Assembly (NCBI GenBank): GCA_900321595.1
Contig: ONWP01000336.1
Location: 1-6,339 of the forward strand
Direction: 5' to 3'
From: an uncultured Eubacteriales bacterium
GTDB taxonomy: Bacteria; Bacillota; Clostridia; Oscillospirales; Acutalibacteraceae
Length of the DNA stretch: 6,339 nucleotides
Made by a program: the position numbers and the translations under genes
Shown: positions 1-5,530 of the stretch, in pieces
How the letters are laid out: each line of letters starts with the position of its first letter
Numbering within the stretch: the first letter of the stretch is position 1
The notes under the pieces: generated by a model
What the model saw: only the letters and a program-made list of their open reading frames with translations
Database searches by the model: none
What the model was told of the DNA's origin: nothing

Positions 1-1
1 C

Positions 2-670
2 AAGAACGGCCGCTACACCAGCACGATCCGTCCCGAGGAGGGCAAATTCAAGAATCTGCCCCACTCCCCGATCAGCCCGAAGGACTTTATCGGCGACGCG
101 CTCGAGAAGGACGAGGGCCTCGACCCGATCACGGCGAAATACCTCAAAAAAGCGCTCGTCGCGGCGAACGAATACGGCTTCATCATGCCGCCGCAGCACT
201 ATTTCGAGGTCCTCTTCGCGTTCCTGCACGGCAGGATGTCCTTCGCGAAGATCTACGACCTCGTGACCCGCTACTTCGCGGGCTGGGGCGGCGAGCAGAT
301 CACCTATAAATTCGAGGGCTACAAGAACGGCGAGCTGGTCAAGACCATCACCCGCACCAGCGTCAGCAAGATCTGTCTGGACGCGAAGGCCGACTGCAGC
401 GCGCTGGTCGAGGACGCGACCTACGACGTGACCCGCGTGGAGCTGGTCGCCCGCGATCAGGACGGCAACCGTCTGCCCTACTGTGACGAGACCGTGCGCG
501 TCAACGTCCACGGCCCCGCGAAGGTCATCGGACCGGATACCTTCGCCCTCATCGGCGGCGCCAGAGCCTTCTGGCTGCGCACCACCGGCCGCAGCGGCGA
601 CGTCACCGTCACGATCGACGCCGGCGCGCTGGGCACGCGCACCCTTGAGCTGACCGCAGAAAAGAAATAA
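2..670 (+). CDS. Glycoside hydrolase family 2 (beta-galactosidase type), C-terminal part
   Basis: This is the last 222 residues of an open frame that enters from the left edge and stops at TAA 668-670. Family 2 enzymes remove terminal beta-linked sugars from glycosides. The visible part has an alpha-helical stretch (about residues 20-95), then a beta-sandwich region: GWGGEQITYKFEGYKNGELV, then a YDVTRVELVARDQDGN segment, then VHGPAKVIGP and a closing strand with AFWLRTTGRSG. That order of 'YDV..V.....D..GN.LP', 'V.GP...IGP' and 'TTGRSG' is the pattern I know from the C-terminal Ig-like domain of Bacillota GH2 beta-galactosidases. The TIM barrel and its two catalytic glutamates lie outside the window, so activity and substrate cannot be judged. 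An ATG at 185 lies inside the frame but is not the start, since family-like sequence runs through it. No secretion signal is visible for this end. Recognition is from memory of the family, not a search. Confidence 0.82.
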   Translation, partial: KNGRYTSTIRPEEGKFKNLPHSPISPKDFIGDALEKDEGLDPITAKYLKKALVAANEYGFIMPPQHYFEVLFAFLHGRMSFAKIYDLVTRYFAGWGGEQITYKFEGYKNGELVKTITRTSVSKICLDAKADCSALVEDATYDVTRVELVARDQDGNRLPYCDETVRVNVHGPAKVIGPDTFALIGGARAFWLRTTGRSGDVTVTIDAGALGTRTLELTAEKK

Positions 671-719
671 ACAGAAACCAGTCCGCGTTCCCATTTTTCA
701 TCAGAAACGGAGCACCTCC

Positions 720-2702
720 ATGGACCTCATCGAAGCGACGAAGCGCGCGAAGGAGCTGCGCGATACGCTCAACTACCATATCCATAAATACTACGTCGAG
801 AACACGAACGAGATCACCGACTATGAGTACGACATGCTCATGCGCGAGCTGGTCGCCATCGAAACCGAATACCCCGCGCTCATCACGCCGGACTCCCCCA
901 CCCACCGGGTCGGCGGGCAGGCGGACGGCCAGTTTGAGCCGGTGAAGCATCCGGTGCGCATGGAGAGCCTGCAGGACGCGTTCAGCCGGGAGGAGATCCT
1001 CGATTTCGACCGGCGCGTCCGGGCGGTCTGTCCAGACGCGCGGTACGTCGTGGAGCCGAAGATCGACGGCCTGTCCGTCAGTCTCGAGTACCGGGACGGC
1101 GTGCTGACCGTGGGCTCGACCCGCGGCGACGGCGACGTGGGCGAGAACGTGACGGCGAACCTGCGCACCGTGAAGAGCATCCCCCTGCGCCTCAAGCGCG
1201 AGCTGCCGCTTCTGGAGGCACGGGGCGAGGTCTACATGCCGCGCGAGGTGTTCTCCGATCTGGTGCAGAAGCAGGACGCCGCCGGGGAAAAGCCTTTCCG
1301 CAATCCGCGCAACGCGGCGGCGGGCTCCCTGCGGCAGAAGGATCCGAAGATCACGGCGGCTCGCAGGCTGGACATCTTCTGCTTCAACGTCCAGCGGGTC
1401 GAGGGGCTCGAGCTGACGAGCCACAAGCAGTCGCTGGACACGCTGCGGGAGCTGGGCTTCCGCACGGTGCCCGGCTACGTCCGCGTGGACACGATCGAGG
1501 CGGCGCTTGACGAGATCGACCGCATCGGCCGGGAGCGGGACAGCCTCCCCTTCGACATCGACGGCGCGGTCATCAAGGTGGACGACTTCGCCCAGCGTCA
1601 GCTGCTCGGCAGCACGTCGAAGGTGCCGAAGTGGGCGGTGGCGTTCAAGTACCCGCCCGAGGAGAAGGAGACCGTCCTGCGCGACATTGAAGTCAGCGTG
1701 GGACGCACCGGCGTGCTCACGCCGACCGCCGTCTTCGATCCGGTCCTGCTCGCCGGGACGCTCGTCTCCCGCGCGACGCTGCACAATCAGGACAATATCG
1801 ACGAGAAGGGGCTCGCGATCGGCGACACGATCCGCGTGAGCAAGGCCGGCGACATCATCCCGGAGGTGCTGTGCGTCACCGCGCGCGGCGGGGGGCCCGT
1901 CTTCCGCCTGCCGGACGCGTGTCCGTCCTGCGGCGGCAAAACCGTCCGCGAGGACGGCGAGGTCGCGCTGCGGTGCGTCAATCCGGCGTGTCCGGCGCAG
2001 CTGCTGCGCAACCTGATCCACTTCTGCAGCCGCGACGCCATGGATATCGAGGGCCTCGGCGAATCGCTGATCGAGCTGTTTGTCGAAAAGGGCATGCTGC
2101 GCTCGATCCCCGACGTCTACCGGCTGGACCGCGCCGAGATCGCGGCGATCGAGGGGCTGGGCGAAAAGTCCGCCGACAACCTGATGGCCTCGATCGAGGC
2201 GAGCAAATCGCGGGGCCTGGCGCGCCTGCTGTGCGCCTTGGGCATCCGCCGCATCGGGCAGCAGTTCGCGAAGACGCTCGCGGCCCGCTACGGCTCCATG
2301 GACGCGCTCATGGCCGCCTCCGAAGCGGAGATCGCGGCGATCGAGGGCTTCGGCGAGAGCCGGGCGCAGAGCGTCCGCGCGTTTTTCGACGCGCCGGGCA
2401 CGCGGGAGCTCCTGGCGGATCTGGCGTCTCTCGGCGTCGTCATGACCGGGGAAAAGACAGCGCCGGGCGGGAAATTCGCGGGAACGACCTTCGTCCTCAC
2501 CGGCACGCTCAGCGCCTTCCCCCGGGAGGAGGCCAAGGCGCGCATCGAAGCGCTCGGCGGCAAGGTCTCCGGCAGCGTCTCGAAGAAGACGGGCGTCGTC
2601 GTGGCGGGCGAAAACGCCGGCTCGAAGCTGACAAAGGCGCAGGCTCTTGGCATCCGCGTGGTCAGCGAGGACGAATTCCTTGAAATGCTGGAAAACGGCT
2701 AA
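720..2702 (+). CDS. ligA: NAD+-dependent DNA ligase LigA
   Basis: Seals nicks between adjacent 3'-OH and 5'-phosphate ends in duplex DNA during replication and repair, using NAD+ to form a ligase-AMP intermediate. The 660 residues match the usual bacterial length of about 660-670. Seen in order: the Ia NMN-binding domain with Y24-Y25, D34, Y37 and D38; the adenylation domain with KIDG and adenylated K114, RGDGDVGEN from R135, ARGEV with E170, DGAVIKV with K286 and AFKYPPEE with K310; an OB fold (about 315-395); a Cys4 zinc finger (C401, C404, C419, C424); helix-hairpin-helix repeats (about 430-575), including two EIAAIEG(L/F)GE motifs; and a C-terminal BRCT domain (about 584-658, VLTGTL...GGKVSGSVSKKT). 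All key residues are present, so it should be active. The ATG at 720 has GGAG at 709-712, 7 bases upstream. It lies 49 bp after the GH2 gene with no evident terminator or promoter between. The downstream neighbour is not gatC, which often follows ligA in Bacillota. Confidence 0.98.
   Translation: MDLIEATKRAKELRDTLNYHIHKYYVENTNEITDYEYDMLMRELVAIETEYPALITPDSPTHRVGGQADGQFEPVKHPVRMESLQDAFSREEILDFDRRVRAVCPDARYVVEPKIDGLSVSLEYRDGVLTVGSTRGDGDVGENVTANLRTVKSIPLRLKRELPLLEARGEVYMPREVFSDLVQKQDAAGEKPFRNPRNAAAGSLRQKDPKITAARRLDIFCFNVQRVEGLELTSHKQSLDTLRELGFRTVPGYVRVDTIEAALDEIDRIGRERDSLPFDIDGAVIKVDDFAQRQLLGSTSKVPKWAVAFKYPPEEKETVLRDIEVSVGRTGVLTPTAVFDPVLLAGTLVSRATLHNQDNIDEKGLAIGDTIRVSKAGDIIPEVLCVTARGGGPVFRLPDACPSCGGKTVREDGEVALRCVNPACPAQLLRNLIHFCSRDAMDIEGLGESLIELFVEKGMLRSIPDVYRLDRAEIAAIEGLGEKSADNLMASIEASKSRGLARLLCALGIRRIGQQFAKTLAARYGSMDALMAASEAEIAAIEGFGESRAQSVRAFFDAPGTRELLADLASLGVVMTGEKTAPGGKFAGTTFVLTGTLSAFPREEAKARIEALGGKVSGSVSKKTGVVVAGENAGSKLTKAQALGIRVVSEDEFLEMLENG
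2136..2347 (+). repeat. 20-bp direct repeat inside the ligA HhH region
   Basis: The same 20 bases, GAGATCGCGGCGATCGAGGG, occur at 2136-2155 and 2328-2347, 192 bp apart and in the same reading frame. Both encode EIAAIEG at the start of a helix-hairpin-helix motif. The structural repeat of HhH motifs is normal for LigA; exact identity over 20 bases is more than the protein repeat needs. It could reflect codon preference or a local gene-conversion event. It shows no mobile-element features. Confidence 0.8.
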
Positions 2703-2710
2703 AAACGCAC

Positions 2711-2739
2711 TTGCAATATGTGAAATAAACGCTTATAAT
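2711..2739 (+). promoter_or_regulatory. Sigma-A-type promoter for transporter/lipoprotein unit
   Basis: TTGCAA (2711-2716, four of six matches to TTGACA) is separated by exactly 17 bp from a perfect TATAAT (2734-2739). The surrounding bases are AT-rich in an otherwise GC-rich window. The site starts 8 bases after the ligA stop, so the transporter can be expressed independently of ligA. Transcription would be expected to start near 2746, giving a leader of about 59 nt. Confidence 0.8.
2726..2735 (+). promoter_or_regulatory. Possible cre-like or LacI-family operator
   Basis: TAAACGCTTA is a near-palindrome around a central CG and fits the core WAARCGYTWW of the CcpA cre consensus. The outer TG and CA of that consensus are not matched (AA and TA here). 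It overlaps the end of the promoter spacer and the first two bases of the -10 box, where a repressor would block RNA polymerase. LacI-family regulators commonly act on sugar transporter genes, but an AT-rich promoter can produce such a core by chance, so this is only a suggestion. Confidence 0.25.
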
Positions 2740-2751
2740 AAAAACAACTTG

Positions 2752-2784
2752 ACCGTCGCCCCGTTTTTTGTGCGGAACGACGGT
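2752..2784 (+). promoter_or_regulatory. Leader hairpin upstream of transporter (attenuator-like)
   Basis: ACCGTCG at 2752-2758 pairs with CGACGGT at 2778-2784. Inside, CCG (2761-2763) can pair with CGG (2773-2775) across a 2x2 internal loop, leaving a T-rich loop. Four T residues (2784-2787) follow the stem. It lies after the predicted transcription start and ends only five bases before the GGAAGG that could serve as ribosome binding site (2789-2794). It could be a weak terminator for ligA read-through, an attenuator, an mRNA-stabilising stem or a protein-binding site. The short T tract makes efficient termination doubtful. Confidence 0.5.
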
Positions 2785-2804
2785 TTTCGGAAGGTAGGGA
2801 TCCT

Positions 2805-4523
2805 ATGGCTGACAACACCAAAGTGAAGAAGTCGCCGACGCAGGCCGTCGCGGACCTGCTCAGCGGCGTCAAACAGAACTGGAACACCCCGAAGCCGGGC
2901 GAATACACGTCCCTCAAGGAGTTCATGTTCTACTGTCTGGGCATCATGGGCGTCTGCGGCTTCACGTTCATCTGCAACGACACGGTGTCCTTCACGGCGG
3001 GCTACCTGTGCGGCAGCATCTTCGAGATCAAGATGATGGACTTCACGATCATCACCTTCATCGCGCTGGCCGTCAAGTACGCGACGCTGTACATCGAGTC
3101 CATGAACATGACCGTCTTCGAGAACCTGGGCCATCTGCCCAAGGACAAGACGAAGCGGTTCCTGATGATCTACGGACTGGTCACGCTCATCGGCGCGGGC
3201 TGTTATTTCATCCCGAGCAAGCCCTTTGAGTTCATCATCAAGGGACTGCCCCAGATCGTGGCGAACATCCTCGTCGTCATGGGCGTCGGCGGCCCCGTCA
3301 ACTGGTTCCTGCGCAGCAAGCTCTGCCGCAAGTACGGCCGCTACAAGCCCTTCCTGGTGGTCTACGGCATCCCGATCACCATCGTGACGGCGCTGATCCC
3401 CTTCGTGCCGACGACGCTGGACTACACCACGCGTCTGGTCGTGCTGCACCTGCTGTTCACGATCCGCACGCGCTTCTCTCAGATTTATTACGACAACCCG
3501 AAGGCCATCGTGGCGCTGATCACGCCGAACACCATCGAGCGGCAGAAGTACCACTCCATCGGCGCGATCTTCCTGGGCGCGCTGCGGTCGATCTTCCGCA
3601 TCATCTACCCGATCATGATCCGCTCCACAGGCGGCTATCTGAACATCAATTCCTACCGCATCTTCGTGCCGATCCTGTCGGTGATCTCCTTCGGCTTCGC
3701 CTTCTTCATGATCGGCGTCAAGGAGCGCGTCGCCGTCAATCAGGACGAGCACCACGAGGTCAAATTCGGCAAGAGCGCCAAGGCGCTGCTGAAGAACAAA
3801 TACTTCTGGATCATCAATATCGCCGCGGTCTTCGGCCTGTGGAACGCCATCGCCGACGGCGTGATCAACTACACGCTGATCTATTCGCTGCGCATCGAGT
3901 GGGTCGTGGGCATCGCGTCCATCGCGGGCATCACCTCCACGCTGGGGAATCTGGCGATCCCGCCGCTGATCCGCCGGTTTGAAAAGCGCACCGTGGTCAT
4001 CGCGTTCCGACTGGTCTGGGCGCTGATCACCGCAGGCTACCTGCTGGGGCTTCGCAACGAGCACAGCTGGCCGCTGCTGCTGGTGTTCATCTTCCTGCGC
4101 TCGGGCATCAGCGCCGGGTGCAACGGCCTCACCGACGGTCTCAACGCCGACATCCTCGACTATCACCAGTGGAAGACCGGCGAACGCGCCGACAACATGA
4201 TCTCCATCTTCACCTGGTTCACCACGCCCATCACGACGGTGCTCGGTCTCGTGGCGCCCGCGCTGCTGCGCATCTACGGCTTCACCAGCGACTGGGACGT
4301 GCTCTTTGACAGCACGGTCTTCTCCGGCGCGATGCACACCTACGTATATCTGGGCGTCGTCGGACTGATCCTGTCCACCATCCCGTTCATCTGGTACGAC
4401 ATGACGCGCGAGAAGCACGACAAATGCGTCGCCGAGATCGAGGCGCGCGAACGCGCGCGAAGCGAAGCCGCAGAGTCTGCCGAGGTCGCCGAAGTCACGC
4501 AGGAGGAGGTGTCCGCGGGATGA
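2805..4523 (+). CDS. Divergent GPH/MelB-like MFS transporter
   Basis: A 572-residue polytopic membrane protein of the glycoside-pentoside-hexuronide:cation symporter type, probably importing a sugar or glycoside. Family signs: RKYGRYKPF at 175-183, matching the MelB helix II-III loop RSRWGKFKPW; D230-N-P, matching MelB D124-I-P; VKERV (305-309) before the central loop; and NADILDYHQWKTGERADN (447-464), matching the MelB ADTVDYGEFK segment. About 14 hydrophobic segments are visible (roughly 40-63, 79-97, 118-137, 148-168, 182-201, 210-228, 246-265, 284-304, 333-352, 368-388, 398-416, 421-440, 464-486, 508-530) against 12 in MelB. A gap-free alignment from RKYGRYKPF puts M159, G162 and G163 where MelB has D55, N58 and D59 of its cation site, so coupling may differ. 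Length exceeds the usual 450-500. The tail after 540 is Glu/Ala-rich. Putative ribosome sites are GGAAGG (2789-2794) and AGGGA (2796-2800). Substrate unknown. Confidence 0.85.
   Translation: MADNTKVKKSPTQAVADLLSGVKQNWNTPKPGEYTSLKEFMFYCLGIMGVCGFTFICNDTVSFTAGYLCGSIFEIKMMDFTIITFIALAVKYATLYIESMNMTVFENLGHLPKDKTKRFLMIYGLVTLIGAGCYFIPSKPFEFIIKGLPQIVANILVVMGVGGPVNWFLRSKLCRKYGRYKPFLVVYGIPITIVTALIPFVPTTLDYTTRLVVLHLLFTIRTRFSQIYYDNPKAIVALITPNTIERQKYHSIGAIFLGALRSIFRIIYPIMIRSTGGYLNINSYRIFVPILSVISFGFAFFMIGVKERVAVNQDEHHEVKFGKSAKALLKNKYFWIINIAAVFGLWNAIADGVINYTLIYSLRIEWVVGIASIAGITSTLGNLAIPPLIRRFEKRTVVIAFRLVWALITAGYLLGLRNEHSWPLLLVFIFLRSGISAGCNGLTDGLNADILDYHQWKTGERADNMISIFTWFTTPITTVLGLVAPALLRIYGFTSDWDVLFDSTVFSGAMHTYVYLGVVGLILSTIPFIWYDMTREKHDKCVAEIEARERARSEAAESAEVAEVTQEEVSAG
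4501..4523 (+). promoter_or_regulatory. Strong RBS and ATGA stop-start overlap
   Basis: AGGAGGAGGT (4501-4510) is a near-ideal Shine-Dalgarno sequence lying within the last transporter codons, 9 bases before the ATG at 4520. That ATG shares ATGA (4520-4523) with the transporter TGA. This fixes the lipoprotein start and indicates translational coupling of the two genes. Confidence 0.9.
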
Positions 4524-5335
4524 AAAAACTGATCTGCGCCATGCTCGCGCTCCTGACGATCGCGGCCGTGTGCTCGTCCTGCGCGCTGGGCCCGAATACG
4601 ATCGACATCCGCTATGAAGACGTGGAGGGCGGCCGCGCGGTCGTCCGCTACGACGACAAGACCACGATCACCGAGCTGACCCTCGACGACGACGTGGTCG
4701 AGATCCGCGATTTCAGCCTGTGCAACGCCGAGTCCCTCACCCGCATCACACTGGGCAAGGGCGTGAAGACCATCGGCACCTGGGCGATGACGAACAACCA
4801 GCACCTGCAGGAATTCGTCGTGGACCCGGCGAACCCGTACTTCACCGCCGTGGACGGCGTGCTCTTCTCCAAGGACATGAAGGTCCTGTACTACTATCCC
4901 GCCGGGCGGGGTATCCAATACGACCGGTTCGGACAGGCGCTCAACGAGACGACCTACGACATTCCCGACGGCGTGGAGGAGATCCGCGACAAGGCGTTCT
5001 ACAAGTGCTACTACGTGAACGTCACGACCTTCCCGGACTCCATCAAGCGCATCGGCGAGAAGGCGTTCCACCGCTGCAGCGCGCTGAAGGATTTCAAGGT
5101 CCCCGCGTCGCTGGAGTTCATCGGCAAGGACGCGTTCGCCTATGACGAGAACCTCAAGAAGCTGGAGATCGGCCCGAAGATCAAGGAGATCCGGGATTAC
5201 GCGTTCTTCCAGTGCACCGGGATGGAGAGCATCACCATCGACGCGAAGGAATCGGATCTCACGCTGGGCGCCAAGTGGCAGCCCACGGCGAAGGGCAAGA
5301 TCCGCGACGACTGCACGATCACCTTCCGGCAGTAA
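4520..5335 (+). CDS. BspA-like LRR_5 repeat lipoprotein
   Basis: A 271-residue protein predicted to be exported and lipid-anchored on the cell surface. MKKLICAMLALLTIAAVCSSC is a short charged start, a hydrophobic core and a lipobox-like end, with C21 as the likely lipidated residue; cysteine at -3 is unusual, so the lipobox is slightly off consensus. From about 59 to 240 it carries BspA/TpLRR-type (LRR_5) repeats of the form 'V.EI.D.AF..C..L....IP', for example GVEEIRDKAFYKC (151-163), SIKRIGEKAFHRC (174-186), SLEFIGKDAFAYD (197-209) and KIKEIRDYAFFQC (220-232). The insertion NPYFTAVDGVLFSKD (105-119) followed by YYYP is typical of this family. Such proteins often mediate binding to proteins, glycans or host surfaces; no enzyme motif is visible. 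It is coupled to the upstream transporter through the ATGA overlap and followed by a terminator, so it is the last gene of that unit. In-frame codons upstream (from 4424) belong to a different frame of the transporter. The binding partner is unknown. Confidence 0.88.
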   Translation: MKKLICAMLALLTIAAVCSSCALGPNTIDIRYEDVEGGRAVVRYDDKTTITELTLDDDVVEIRDFSLCNAESLTRITLGKGVKTIGTWAMTNNQHLQEFVVDPANPYFTAVDGVLFSKDMKVLYYYPAGRGIQYDRFGQALNETTYDIPDGVEEIRDKAFYKCYYVNVTTFPDSIKRIGEKAFHRCSALKDFKVPASLEFIGKDAFAYDENLKKLEIGPKIKEIRDYAFFQCTGMESITIDAKESDLTLGAKWQPTAKGKIRDDCTITFRQ

Positions 5336-5352
5336 TCTGTTACAAAACCGGA

Positions 5353-5383
5353 CGCGGCCCCGCGAAGGGCCGCGTTTCTGTTT
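5353..5383 (+). terminator. Intrinsic terminator of transporter/lipoprotein unit
   Basis: A perfect 8-bp GC stem, CGCGGCCC (5353-5360) with GGGCCGCG (5367-5374), closes a six-base loop (CGCGAA). It is followed by TTTCTGTTT (5375-5383). It begins 17 bases after the lipoprotein stop codon, the expected place for rho-independent termination. Confidence 0.88.
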
Positions 5384-5393
5384 GGTTCGCTTT

Positions 5394-5437
5394 GCTTCGA
5401 TCGCATCGCGAAGCCGTCTGCGGCGCGCGGCCGCCGC
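5394..5437. repeat. Two short inverted repeats in the intergenic gap
   Basis: GCTTCG (5394-5399) and CGAAGC (5409-5414) form one stem; GCGGCG (5420-5425) and CGCCGC (5432-5437) form another. Neither is followed by a T tract, so they are not obvious terminators. They fill the gap between the terminator and the next promoter. In such GC-rich DNA the second may be chance; no protein or RNA gene is recognised here. Confidence 0.35.
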
Positions 5438-5463
5438 TTACGGATGATCCGCGCCCCGCCCTC

Positions 5464-5492
5464 TTGACCTTTTTCCGCAAACACGTTATAAT
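5464..5492 (+). promoter_or_regulatory. Sigma-A-type promoter for the surface protein gene
   Basis: TTGACC (5464-5469, five of six matches) and a perfect TATAAT (5487-5492) are separated by 17 bp, with an A/T-rich stretch downstream (5493-5502). This is the strongest promoter in the window by consensus. Transcription would begin near 5499, giving a leader of about 32 nt. Confidence 0.88.
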
Positions 5493-5503
5493 AAATAAAA
5501 TAG

Positions 5504-5525
5504 CATACCCTTACGCAAAGGGATG
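5504..5525 (+). promoter_or_regulatory. RBS-sequestering leader hairpin
   Basis: CAT (5504-5506) and CCCTT (5508-5512) pair with AAGGG (5518-5522) and ATG (5523-5525), giving eight base pairs with one bulged A at 5507 and a five-base loop (ACGCA). The 3' arm contains the AAGGGA that serves as Shine-Dalgarno sequence for the ATG at 5531. If it folds, it would hide the ribosome binding site and could control translation by temperature, a protein or a partner RNA. The pairing is seen; the regulatory role is inferred. Confidence 0.5.
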
Positions 5526-5530
5526 AGACC

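Noticed and set aside
609..2021. 470-codon open frame on the minus strand
   Set aside because: Lies almost wholly antisense to ligA, which has complete family motifs. The translation is Arg/Asp/Val-rich low complexity typical of the reverse of GC-rich genes.
1871..2683. 270-codon plus-strand frame inside ligA
   Set aside because: Shifted frame of ligA with Arg/Gly-rich composition and no domain.
2733..4418. 561-codon open frame on the minus strand
   Set aside because: Antisense to the transporter gene; highly charged His/Asp/Gln/Arg composition without a fold, a mirror of GC-biased codons.
4424..4519. Longer N-terminus for the LRR protein starting at ATG 4424
   Set aside because: It adds an Arg-rich stretch in a shifted frame of the transporter and would bury the lipoprotein signal; the ATG at 4520 has an excellent SD.
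4340..5071. 243-codon minus-strand frame over the transporter end and lipoprotein
   Set aside because: Opposes two well-supported genes and has no recognisable domain or good ribosome site.
5420..5437. GC-rich inverted repeat as a second terminator
   Set aside because: No T tract follows; such short GCGGC pairs are common in this base composition.
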